A DNA stretch of 28,506 bases from Cytophagales bacterium (GTDB lineage: Bacteria; Bacteroidota; Bacteroidia; Cytophagales; Cyclobacteriaceae): positions 1 through 28,506 of the forward strand of contig JAJCYL010000049.1 of the NCBI GenBank assembly GCA_029262955.1, given 5' to 3'. Shown one piece after another: positions 14,882-22,636 of the stretch (positions within the stretch are counted from its first letter, which is position 1; each line of letters opens with the position of its first letter). Below the pieces are notes generated by a model. It was not told the DNA's origin and made no database searches. It worked only from the letters and a program-made list of their open reading frames with translations. The position numbers and the translations under genes are program-made.

Positions 14882-15838
14882 TAATTTGCTCAGGTCAACG
14901 TTGCCACCGGTAATAATTAGGCCAACTTGTTTTTTAGCAAATACATCGGGGTTTTTGATCACAGCAGCCACGGCTACGGCACTTGAAGGTTCAATTATTA
15001 TTTTCATTCGTTCCCATACCAGGCGCATGGCATCAATTATCTCCTCTTCCGAGACTACAAATATGTCTTGAACCAGTTCGCTGATAATCTCGAAATTTCT
15101 TACCCCTAAAGATGTTTTTAATCCATCGGCAATGGTATTAGGGTTTTCTACTGGCAGCAACTTTCCTGACTTGAAAGAACGATACGCATCGTCGGCATTA
15201 GCTGGTTCACCGGCATAAACTGGCGTATTAGGTGATAAATAACTGGTTGTAAGGGCAGTCCCACTCAATAAACCTCCACCACCAACAGGAGTAATAATTG
15301 CCTCCAAACTCTCGATTTCTTCAATTAATTCCTTAGCTACAGTCGCTTGTCCAGCAATTACAGCATAGTCATCATAAGGTGGAATAAATATTGCCCCAGT
15401 CCTCTCAACTGTCTCCTCTAATGCTTTTTGTCTCGCTTCAAGCGTATTGTCACATAGAATTATTTCTGCCCCATAGTGAGCAACTGCTTTTTGCTTCACT
15501 TCTGGTGAATTTTTGGGCATGACAATAAAGGCTTTTATTCCTGATAGCTTTGCAGCTAAAGCAACCGCCTGGGCATGATTACCTGATGAATGAGTAGCAA
15601 CACCTTTGGCTCTGTTGTCGGGGTGAAGTGACAAAATGGCATTGGTTGCTCCCCTCATTTTAAAAGCGCCAATTTTCTGAAAGTTTTCGCACTTGAAAAA
15701 TATCTTAGCACCACTGATTTCATTGATGCTTTCAGAAGTAAGAATAGGGGTAACATGTGTATACCGAGAAACTTTTTGCTGTGCTCTTTTTATATCCGAG
15801 AGTGTTGGTCGGATGAACTCGATTGATGCTGTTTTCAT
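14873..15838 (-). CDS. PLP-dependent serine racemase / threonine dehydratase-like enzyme
   Basis: 321 residues, fold-type II PLP enzyme without the C-terminal ACT domain of biosynthetic IlvA. Lys60 in ENFQKIGAFKMRGATN is the Schiff-base lysine. THSSGNHAQA includes Ser85 at the position of the serine racemase re-face base Ser84. GGGGLLSG binds the PLP phosphate. GEPANADDAYRS has the Glu-(x)3-Ala-(x)-Asp spacing of the divalent-metal site of eukaryotic serine racemase. It could racemise or dehydrate L-serine, or act as threonine or hydroxyaspartate ammonia-lyase; the sequence favours the serine-racemase-like group. It starts 5 bases after the AlaDH/PNT gene and is last in the porX operon. Confidence 0.88.
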   Translation of the reverse strand: MKTASIEFIRPTLSDIKRAQQKVSRYTHVTPILTSESINEISGAKIFFKCENFQKIGAFKMRGATNAILSLHPDNRAKGVATHSSGNHAQAVALAAKLSGIKAFIVMPKNSPEVKQKAVAHYGAEIILCDNTLEARQKALEETVERTGAIFIPPYDDYAVIAGQATVAKELIEEIESLEAIITPVGGGGLLSGTALTTSYLSPNTPVYAGEPANADDAYRSFKSGKLLPVENPNTIADGLKTSLGVRNFEIISELVQDIFVVSEEEIIDAMRLVWERMKIIIEPSSAVAVAAVIKNPDVFAKKQVGLIITGGNVDLSKLPF

Positions 15839-15843
15839 GTGAA

Positions 15844-17061
15844 TTAAAACCTGGCTGCCATTATCAGATTCAAATCACGATGTTTTAGGTTAAATTTCCT
15901 TGCAACATGTTGATTGGTAACATTCCCTTTAAATGTGTAAACCCCTTTCATGAACCACGCTTGAGCAAAGATCATATCTTCTATCCCACCATGGTCGGCT
16001 ATTTGTATCAATATTGGGGTCAAAATATTACTCAAAGCTATAGTGGCGGTTCTGGCAACCCGCGAAGCGATATTGGCTACGCAATAATGAACCACATCAA
16101 ATTTTCTAAAAATCGGATTCTTATGCGTAGTTAATTTGGAGGTTTCAAAGCAGCCACCCTGGTCCATACTGACATCAATTATTACTGATTCGGGCTTCAT
16201 TTGACCCACCATCTCCTCAGTCACCACACAAATACTTTTGCCTTTTTCTAACCTCAATGCCCCAATTACTACATCTGCCTCTTTCAACGCAGTAGTAAGA
16301 ATGGCAGAATCAATCGTTGAGGGATAGACTTGATGCCCCAGGGCGTGCTTAATACGCCTCAATTTATAAATATGGTTATCGAAAATTTGAATATCGGCTC
16401 CCAGACCAAGGGCGGCTCTGGCGGCATGTTCTGCAACTGTACCGGCTCCAATAATCACAACTTTGGTAGGTGGCACACCTGTTACCCCACCTAATATTAT
16501 TCCCTTGCCATTGCTAACACTACTCAAATACTCGGCAGCTATTAGCATCACCGCACTTCCAGCTATTTCAGACATGGACCTCACCAGTGGTAGGCCACCA
16601 ACTTTATCTTCGATGAATTCATACGCCAGAGCCGTAATTCGACGTGAATTCAGTTCGTTTAAATAATCAGGACTTTGTTTCCCTGTCTGAAATGCAGAAA
16701 TCAAGGTAGAATCGAGTTTCATATACCCAATTTCTTCAATTGAAGGCGGCTCGACCTTCAGTACAATTTGGGATTCAAATGCCTCTTTTGCTGAATACAC
16801 GATTCGGGCACCAGCTTCGCTATATTCCTGATCAGAAAACTTGGCGGTCTTTCCAGCACTGGACTCTACAACCAGTTCATGGCCGTGACCCACCAATACA
16901 GCCACTGATTCAGGTTTTAACGAGACCCTGTTCTCTTGTAGAGATCTTTCCTTTGGGACACCAATAACTAATGATGAATTATTTTTTTTAACCTTAAGCA
17001 GCGATTCCTGAGGTGAAAGGCTGGTCTTGGTCAATTCTTCAGTCCCCTTTATCTGGCCCAT
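15844..17061 (-). CDS. AlaDH/PNT-family dehydrogenase, annotated-type alanine dehydrogenase with altered active site
   Basis: 405 residues. The fold is clearly AlaDH/PNT: N-terminal VIGVPKERSLQENRVSLKP (Arg45 equals the substrate Arg15 of mycobacterial Ald), NAD motif VVIIGAGTVAEHAARAALGLG, and IIDVSMDQGGCFETS with the conserved Asp. But LKVKEP of true enzymes reads LKVEPP here, so the pyruvate-binding Lys becomes Glu104. The YLHLA stretch reads SAFQTG, so the catalytic His becomes Gln125. The latter segment looks more like transhydrogenase PntA (TLVSFIWPAQ). L-alanine oxidation is therefore doubtful. There is an approximately 30-residue N-terminal extension of unknown role. The gene overlaps tsaE by 23 bases and lies 5 bases before the racemase-like gene. 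Confidence 0.85.
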   Translation of the reverse strand: MGQIKGTEELTKTSLSPQESLLKVKKNNSSLVIGVPKERSLQENRVSLKPESVAVLVGHGHELVVESSAGKTAKFSDQEYSEAGARIVYSAKEAFESQIVLKVEPPSIEEIGYMKLDSTLISAFQTGKQSPDYLNELNSRRITALAYEFIEDKVGGLPLVRSMSEIAGSAVMLIAAEYLSSVSNGKGIILGGVTGVPPTKVVIIGAGTVAEHAARAALGLGADIQIFDNHIYKLRRIKHALGHQVYPSTIDSAILTTALKEADVVIGALRLEKGKSICVVTEEMVGQMKPESVIIDVSMDQGGCFETSKLTTHKNPIFRKFDVVHYCVANIASRVARTATIALSNILTPILIQIADHGGIEDMIFAQAWFMKGVYTFKGNVTNQHVARKFNLKHRDLNLIMAARF

Positions 17062-17473
17062 GTTTGGTTAGGTGAATTGTACGCTTCTCAGCTATAAATT
17101 TAATGTTTATTTTAAGGTATCGATCAGGAATTAGATGGGGAATTTTCTCAGGCCACTCAATGAGACATAAATCGCCGGAATAGAAATATTCGTCCAAACC
17201 CAAATTTTCAGCCTCCATTTCAGATTCAATACGAAAAAAATCAAAGTGAAAGATTGTTTCCCCACGTGCTGTTTCATACTCATTTATTAATGAAAAGGTG
17301 GGGCTACTGACCTCATCCACCACGCCCAATTCAGCGCAAATCGCTTTGGTAAAGGTGGTCTTTCCTGCACCCATTTCACCCTCAAAAAGCCAAATACGTT
17401 GATCTCCCGCAATATTTAGCACTTCTTTAGCTGCTGTTGGCAAATAAGATTCGTCGGAAATATCAATTGTCAT
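17039..17473 (-). CDS. tsaE: tRNA threonylcarbamoyladenosine biosynthesis ATPase TsaE
   Basis: 144 residues, normal TsaE size. Walker A is LFEGEMGAGKTTFTKAI, followed by switch region SSPTFSLINEYE and the Walker-B-like segment FHFDFFRIESE, then LGLDEYF and CLIEWPEKI, all standard TsaE motifs. It works with TsaB and TsaD in the cytoplasm to place the threonylcarbamoyl group on A37 of ANN-decoding tRNAs. Its start codon shares one base with the porX stop (TAATG), suggesting translational coupling. Its 3' end overlaps the AlaDH/PNT start by 23 bases. Confidence 0.96.
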   Translation of the reverse strand: MTIDISDESYLPTAAKEVLNIAGDQRIWLFEGEMGAGKTTFTKAICAELGVVDEVSSPTFSLINEYETARGETIFHFDFFRIESEMEAENLGLDEYFYSGDLCLIEWPEKIPHLIPDRYLKINIKFIAEKRTIHLTKHGPDKGD

Positions 17474-19029
17474 TAACTGCCTTTTGGGCTCAAAGTTATT
17501 ACAGGAAGTATCATTTCTTCAAGGGAAACTCCTCCATGCTGAAATGTGTCTTTGTAATAATTCACATAATGATTGTAGTTGTTGGGATAAGCAAAAAAGT
17601 AGTCTTCCGTAGAAAAAACATAAGCAGTTGAAACATTAACTTTTGGCAAGAAGATTTCCTCAGGCTTTCTACAGACAAACACCTTTTCATCATGAAATGC
17701 GAGGTTTTTTCCCTGCTTATACCTCAGATTTGTATTGGTATTTCTGTCGCCAACTATCTTAAATGGCCTGGTAACGCGGATAGTTCCGTGATCGGTAGTT
17801 ATAATGACTTTAACATCCTTACTGGCAGCTTTTTTAAGCAAATCAAGCAATGGAGAGTGCAATATCCATGACAAAGTGATCGACCTGTAAGCACTTTCAT
17901 CCGGTGCCAATTCCCTTATCATTTGTAGATCAGTTCGTGCATGAGAAAGCATATCAACAAAGTTGTATACGATCACATTGAGATCATTTGTCATCAGGTT
18001 ATTAAAATTATCCACCAGTGTCTTTCCCTGGCTTGTGTGGATCACTTTGTTGTATGACGATTTAATATCTAATCTCTGACGCTTCAATTGCCTCTTCAAA
18101 AATTCATCTTCATAGTGATTTTTCTTCTCATCCTGATCCTCACCAACCCAAATATCCGGATGATTTTTGGCCATATCGGAGGGCATCATGCCCGAAAAAA
18201 TGGCATTTCTCGCATAGGCTGTGGTGGTTGGAAGAATTGAGTAATAATTATCTTCTTCCAGAATATTATAACTCTCTTGAATTATTGGTTCCATGATCTT
18301 CCACTGGTCATACCTTAGGTTATCTATGACGATAAAAAACACGGGTGTATCACCTAATTCGGGAAATACTTTCGTTTTCATCAATTGATGTGAAAGGAGG
18401 GGCCTCTCAACATCAGGATTGTTCAGCCAATCCGAATAGTTGTCCTTAATAAATCGCTTAAAATTTGAATTGGCTTCAACTTTCTGCATTTCAAGCACTT
18501 CAGCCATGCTCTTATCATCAGTATTGTCGATTTCCAGTTCCCAATACACAAGTTTTTTATATACATCAGTCCACTCCTTGTGATCCATACGGTCATTGAA
18601 GGCCATACTCAGATTCCTGAAGTCCTGCTGGTAGCTCTGATTCGTTCTTTCACTCACCAGCCGTCGATTGTCTAAAATTCTTTTCACTGAAAGTAATATC
18701 TGATTAGGATTCAGTGGCTTAATCAAATAATCTGCAATCTTCGAGCCTATTGCCTCCTCCATAATTTGCTCCTCCTCATTTTTGGTAATCATAACTACCG
18801 GCAAATTGGGGTGGGTGGATTTAATGTAACTGAGGGTTTCCAAACCCGTCATCCCAGGCATATTCTCATCAAGAAAAACGATGTCGAAGTATTCGTGGTC
18901 GATTTCATCTAGCGCATCAGCACCACTATTGACTGCGGTAACTTCATAACCCTTATTATTGAGAAAAAGAATATGGGGTTTTAAAAGATCAATTTCATCG
19001 TCTGCCCAAAGTATTCGGGTTTTTTGCAT
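17473..19029 (-). CDS. porX: PorX, receiver-PglZ/alkaline-phosphatase-fold regulator of type IX secretion
   Basis: 518 residues. Residues 1-120 form a CheY-like receiver with acidic pair Asp10-Asp11, phospho-acceptor Asp54 (DIVFLDENMPG), Thr82 and Lys104 (YLIKP). After a helical linker, residues about 205-515 form a PglZ/alkaline-phosphatase-superfamily domain: VIDNLRYDQW (metal Asp236), SILPTTTAYARNAIFSG (nucleophile Thr in the TTT), FVDMLSHART and ITTDHGTIRV (metal Asp and His). In Porphyromonas and Flavobacterium PorX acts with PorY and a sigma factor in control of type IX secretion, and the domain has been reported to hydrolyse oligonucleotides. The gene is first in a four-gene operon and is divergent from the HD hydrolase with a 62-base spacer. 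Confidence 0.95.
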   Translation of the reverse strand: MQKTRILWADDEIDLLKPHILFLNNKGYEVTAVNSGADALDEIDHEYFDIVFLDENMPGMTGLETLSYIKSTHPNLPVVMITKNEEEQIMEEAIGSKIADYLIKPLNPNQILLSVKRILDNRRLVSERTNQSYQQDFRNLSMAFNDRMDHKEWTDVYKKLVYWELEIDNTDDKSMAEVLEMQKVEANSNFKRFIKDNYSDWLNNPDVERPLLSHQLMKTKVFPELGDTPVFFIVIDNLRYDQWKIMEPIIQESYNILEEDNYYSILPTTTAYARNAIFSGMMPSDMAKNHPDIWVGEDQDEKKNHYEDEFLKRQLKRQRLDIKSSYNKVIHTSQGKTLVDNFNNLMTNDLNVIVYNFVDMLSHARTDLQMIRELAPDESAYRSITLSWILHSPLLDLLKKAASKDVKVIITTDHGTIRVTRPFKIVGDRNTNTNLRYKQGKNLAFHDEKVFVCRKPEEIFLPKVNVSTAYVFSTEDYFFAYPNNYNHYVNYYKDTFQHGGVSLEEMILPVITLSPKGS

Positions 19030-19091
19030 TTGTTATCTTCGTTTTGTTAAAAATACTTTAAAACTTCCCAGTTAAACTCAAAAACTGTGCC

Positions 19092-20324
19092 TTGAACAAG
19101 AGAAAAATTATCAACGACCCTATTTACGGCTTTATTTCCATTCCCAGTGAATTAGTGTTTGATATAATCGAACATCCTTTCTTTCAAAGGCTTCGAAGAA
19201 TAAAACAACTAGGATTAACAGAATTAGTTTACCCTGGAGCTAACCACACTCGCTTTCATCATGCTTTGGGGGCTATGCATCTAATGCGCAAAACACTAGA
19301 TACGTTGCGTAGCAAGGGGCATTTTATCTATGATTCGGAATATGAGGCCGCTTTGATTGCTATTTTACTTCACGATGTCGGCCATGGGCCCTTTTCTCAC
19401 ACATTGGAATCAGCCTTGTTAAAAGATGTTCATCACGAGGACCTGTCCCTCTTAATTATCAATTATTTTAATAAACAGTTTGATGGCAAGTTGGATTTTA
19501 CGCTACAGGTTTTTCAAAATAAATATCCCAGAAAATTCCTTAATCAACTTGTATCAAGTCAGTTAGACATAGATCGACTTGACTATTTAAAAAGAGACAG
19601 TTATTTCACCGGGGTATATGAAGGTTCTATTGGAGCTGAAAGAATTATTAAAATGTTAAATGTCGTAGACGATGATTTGGTTGTCGAAGAAAAAGGCATT
19701 TACAGCATTGAAAATTTTTTGAGTGCAAGAAGACTCATGTACTGGCAGGTCTACTTGCACAAAACCACGGTCTGTGCAGAAAAAATGTTGATCAAGTTAA
19801 TTGAGAGGGCAAAGTATCTCGCAAGAAAGAACACAATCACCTGTCCTAATGAAGCGCTGAATCTGTTCCTCCAAAACGATTATCGACTTGAAGGTTTTAG
19901 AGGCAATGATTCACTAATTGAAAAATATTGCACTCTCGATGACACTGACATCTGGGCTTCTCTAAAGCTTTGGCAAAATCATGATGACCTCGTTCTTAGT
20001 AGATTGTGTAAAGGACTATTGGAGAGAAAACTCTTTCGGATTGTCCTTTTGAATGAGAAGCCGGAAGCTTCCAAATTAGCGGACCTGAAATCAAAAATTG
20101 CAGAATCACTAAACCTCAGTATAGAAGATGCGCACTTTTTTCTGGCAGAAGGGGCAGTCAGCAATGCCGCATATATCCCAGAGGGACAAATAAGTATCCT
20201 TACCAAAACCGGAAAAGTGATAGATGTGGCCGAGGCAACAGATCTCCCTAATATACAGGCCATGAAAAAAATTGTTACCAAGTACTACATATGCTGGCCA
20301 AAGGAGGTTATCTATAATTTTTAG
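19092..20324 (+). CDS. HD-domain phosphohydrolase (dNTPase-like)
   Basis: 410 residues. The start is TTG at 19092, giving MNKRKIINDPIYGFISIP. This matches the NDP-(I/V)-YGF opening of the family, and no ATG is available upstream. The metal-site motifs are HTRFHHALGAMHL, then LLHDVGHGPFSH (His-Asp) and SSQLDIDRLDYLKRDSYFTG (the distal Asp), as in SAMHD1/dGTPase-like proteins. The C-terminal 180 residues are less conserved. The substrate could be a dNTP or another nucleotide and is not fixed by sequence. The gene is divergent from porX and upstream of the lipid A cluster in the same direction, with 140 bases between. Confidence 0.9.
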   Translation: MNKRKIINDPIYGFISIPSELVFDIIEHPFFQRLRRIKQLGLTELVYPGANHTRFHHALGAMHLMRKTLDTLRSKGHFIYDSEYEAALIAILLHDVGHGPFSHTLESALLKDVHHEDLSLLIINYFNKQFDGKLDFTLQVFQNKYPRKFLNQLVSSQLDIDRLDYLKRDSYFTGVYEGSIGAERIIKMLNVVDDDLVVEEKGIYSIENFLSARRLMYWQVYLHKTTVCAEKMLIKLIERAKYLARKNTITCPNEALNLFLQNDYRLEGFRGNDSLIEKYCTLDDTDIWASLKLWQNHDDLVLSRLCKGLLERKLFRIVLLNEKPEASKLADLKSKIAESLNLSIEDAHFFLAEGAVSNAAYIPEGQISILTKTGKVIDVAEATDLPNIQAMKKIVTKYYICWPKEVIYNF

Positions 20325-20348
20325 GGGCGGTATTTTTTTAAAAAGTAC

Positions 20349-20356
20349 TAACTTTG
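20349..20356 (+). promoter_or_regulatory. -7 element upstream of lpxC-fabZ
   Basis: TAACTTTG is an exact TAnnTTTG in the 140-base gap between the HD gene and lpxC-fabZ. It would give a leader of about 100 bases. I see no good TTG at 17-23 bases upstream, so the call is moderate. Confidence 0.4.
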
Positions 20357-20464
20357 AAGGCTCTACATAAAGTTTCTCAATACTAATTAGGCACTTACAA
20401 CAATTCACTTTTTAGTGGAATCATAACCTCGTCTCATAAATGCCAGTCCCAATTATATATCGCA

Positions 20465-21856
20465 ATGAACATTAAGCAACAAACCATTAAGAAGTCCATC
20501 ACAATTTCCGGTGCTGGGTTGCATACTGGTAAGGAGGTAAAATTGACCTTTGTACCGGCAGAACCCAATCATGGTATTAAGTTTCAAAGAACTGACGTCG
20601 AAAATCAGCCCATAATAGACGCAGACGTTGACAACGTCGTAGATTTTTCAAGGGGAACAACACTTGAGCAGAACGGCACCAGGGTTGCAACGGTTGAACA
20701 TACGATGGCGGCCATAGCTGGTCTGGAGATTGATAATATTCTTGTTCAATTGGATGGCCCTGAGCCACCAATAATGGATGGCAGTTCGGAACCTTTTACA
20801 GATGCCCTAACTCAGGCTGGCTTAGAATATCAAAATGTCCAACGCAATTTTTTTGAGGTACCTGAAAATATTTTTTACAGAGATAAAGAGAATGAAGTGG
20901 AAATAGCAGCCATGCCACTGGATGACTTCCGGGTCACCGTCATGGTTGACTACAAATCCCAGGTATTGGGCAGTCAGCATGCCTCATTGAACGACATCTC
21001 TAATTTTAAACATGAAATAGCTTCGAGTAGAACATTTTGCTTCCTTCATGAGTTGGAAGATCTTTTTCAGCAGGGACTCATTAAGGGGGGAGATATCAAC
21101 AATGCACTGGTTGTAGTCGATAAAGAAGTTGGAGAGAATGAACTCAACCGACTGGCCAAACTTTTTAATCAACCAAAGGTAGAGGTGAACGGCACTGGCA
21201 TCCTCAACAACGTACCACTTCGATTCAACAACGAGCCCGCCCGCCACAAGCTATTGGATCTAATGGGAGATATGGCTTTATTAGGTCGTCCGGTAAAAGC
21301 TCAGATCTTGGCGGCGAGACCTGGTCATTCCTCTAATATTGCGTTCACCAAGAAATTAAAAAGGATTTTAGAAAAGTCAGAGAAGGACAGCATCCCCGTA
21401 TACGACCCCAAATCACCACCATTGTACGATATCAAACAAATAATGGATATGCTCCCGCATCGTTATCCGTTTTTGATGGTGGATAAAATTTTCCAATTGG
21501 AGGAAGACTATGTCTGCGGCATCAAAAACGTCTCGATTAATGAGCCTTTTTTTCAGGGACATTTCCCGGGAAAACCGGTAATGCCAGGAGTGCTTATCGT
21601 CGAAGCTATGGCTCAGGTTGGAGGTATTTTGGTAATGAGCAGATATGAAGATCCTGAAAATTACCTCACTTACTTTCTCGGTTTGGATGGTATCAAATTC
21701 AGAAAAATGGTCGAACCTGGAGATCAGATTATTATTAAGAGTGAACTTCTTGCCCCAATAAGGCGTGGATTAGCCAAGATGAAAGGGTCAGCCTGGGTAG
21801 GTAACAGTTTGGCTGCGGAGGGAATTATGCTTGCCAGTATTCAACCAAAGCCTTAA
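20465..21856 (+). CDS. lpxC-fabZ: Bifunctional LpxC-FabZ
   Basis: 463 residues holding two enzymes. Residues 1-305 are UDP-3-O-acyl-N-acetylglucosamine deacetylase: TISGAGLHTGKEV, catalytic pair Glu78-His79 (ATVEHTMAAI), zinc ligands His261 and Asp265 (ARHKLLDLMGD) and His288 (RPGHSSN). Residues about 320-463 are 3-hydroxyacyl-ACP dehydratase FabZ: DIKQIMDMLPHRYPFLMVD, active His366 in QGHFPGKPVMPGV and Glu380 in VEAMAQVGG. The fusion is well known in Bacteroidota and couples lipid A commitment with supply of hydroxyacyl chains. The stop overlaps the lpxA start by one base (TAATG). Confidence 0.97.
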   Translation: MNIKQQTIKKSITISGAGLHTGKEVKLTFVPAEPNHGIKFQRTDVENQPIIDADVDNVVDFSRGTTLEQNGTRVATVEHTMAAIAGLEIDNILVQLDGPEPPIMDGSSEPFTDALTQAGLEYQNVQRNFFEVPENIFYRDKENEVEIAAMPLDDFRVTVMVDYKSQVLGSQHASLNDISNFKHEIASSRTFCFLHELEDLFQQGLIKGGDINNALVVVDKEVGENELNRLAKLFNQPKVEVNGTGILNNVPLRFNNEPARHKLLDLMGDMALLGRPVKAQILAARPGHSSNIAFTKKLKRILEKSEKDSIPVYDPKSPPLYDIKQIMDMLPHRYPFLMVDKIFQLEEDYVCGIKNVSINEPFFQGHFPGKPVMPGVLIVEAMAQVGGILVMSRYEDPENYLTYFLGLDGIKFRKMVEPGDQIIIKSELLAPIRRGLAKMKGSAWVGNSLAAEGIMLASIQPKP

Positions 21857-22635
21857 TGAGCCAATCTCTGGCATATATACATCCTGAGGCCAAAATTGAT
21901 AGTAGCGTCACTATCGAACCCTTTGTCATGGTTCATCAGAATGTTGAGATCGGCGCAGGCAGTTGGATAGGACCCAATGTTGTTATTAATGATGGAGCAC
22001 GTATTGGGAAGAATGTTAAGATTCATCCCGGCTCTGTAATTAGTGGAATCCCTCAGGACCTGAAATTCAGTGGGGAAAAAACCTTAACCATTATTGGAGA
22101 CAATACCGTAATTCGTGAATCCGTAACCATAAGCAGAGGAACAGCCGATCGCAATCAAACTGTCATAGGAAGTGATTGTTTACTAATGGCGTACGTCCAT
22201 GTAGCTCACGATTGTGAAATTGGCAATTCCTGTATTTTAGCAAACTCGGTGCAAGTAGCAGGGCACGTGAATATTGGCGATTTTGCCATTGTAGGCGGAC
22301 TATCGGCCGTCCATCAATTTGCTAAAGTTGGAGCCCATGCCATGATCTCCGGCGGCTCATTGGTGAGAAAGGATGTTCCGCCCTATACGCTGGCCGGTAG
22401 AGATCCTATGTCGTATTGCGGAATAAATTCAATAGGGCTACGTAGACGAGGGTTTATGGACGAAAAAATCCATGAGCTTCAGGAAATTTATCGGTACCTC
22501 TATCTTAGAGGATGGAACAATGCCAAAGCCCTCGATATGATCAACATGGAACTTCCGCCGTCAAGTGAAAAGGATGAAATCATGCATTTCATCAGAAACT
22601 CTGATCGAGGCATCATGAAAGGCTATCAATCCTGA
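21856..22635 (+). CDS. lpxA: UDP-N-acetylglucosamine acyltransferase LpxA
   Basis: 259 residues. The left-handed beta-helix of hexapeptide repeats starts at IHPEAKIDSSVTIEPF. MAYVHVAHDCEIGNSCILAN carries the catalytic His118 (equivalent to E. coli His125), followed by QVAGHVNIGD and GGLSAVHQFAKVGAHAMI. The C-terminal helical domain begins around GLRRRGF. It transfers a 3-hydroxyacyl chain from ACP to UDP-GlcNAc, the first step of lipid A synthesis, in the cytoplasm. Start and stop are tightly coupled with lpxC-fabZ upstream (1-base overlap) and the ABC ATPase downstream (1-base gap). Confidence 0.97.
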   Translation: MSQSLAYIHPEAKIDSSVTIEPFVMVHQNVEIGAGSWIGPNVVINDGARIGKNVKIHPGSVISGIPQDLKFSGEKTLTIIGDNTVIRESVTISRGTADRNQTVIGSDCLLMAYVHVAHDCEIGNSCILANSVQVAGHVNIGDFAIVGGLSAVHQFAKVGAHAMISGGSLVRKDVPPYTLAGRDPMSYCGINSIGLRRRGFMDEKIHELQEIYRYLYLRGWNNAKALDMINMELPPSSEKDEIMHFIRNSDRGIMKGYQS

Positions 22636-22636
22636 T

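Noticed and set aside
17473..19029. PglZ domain as a sign of a BREX or Pgl phage-defence island
   Set aside because: The domain is fused to a receiver with intact phospho-Asp, the architecture of PorX. No brxC, pglX methylase, brxL or other defence gene is present in the window.
19030..19091. Consensus promoters in the porX/HD spacer
   Set aside because: I searched both strands and found only partial matches such as TACTTTAA, so no promoter was annotated.
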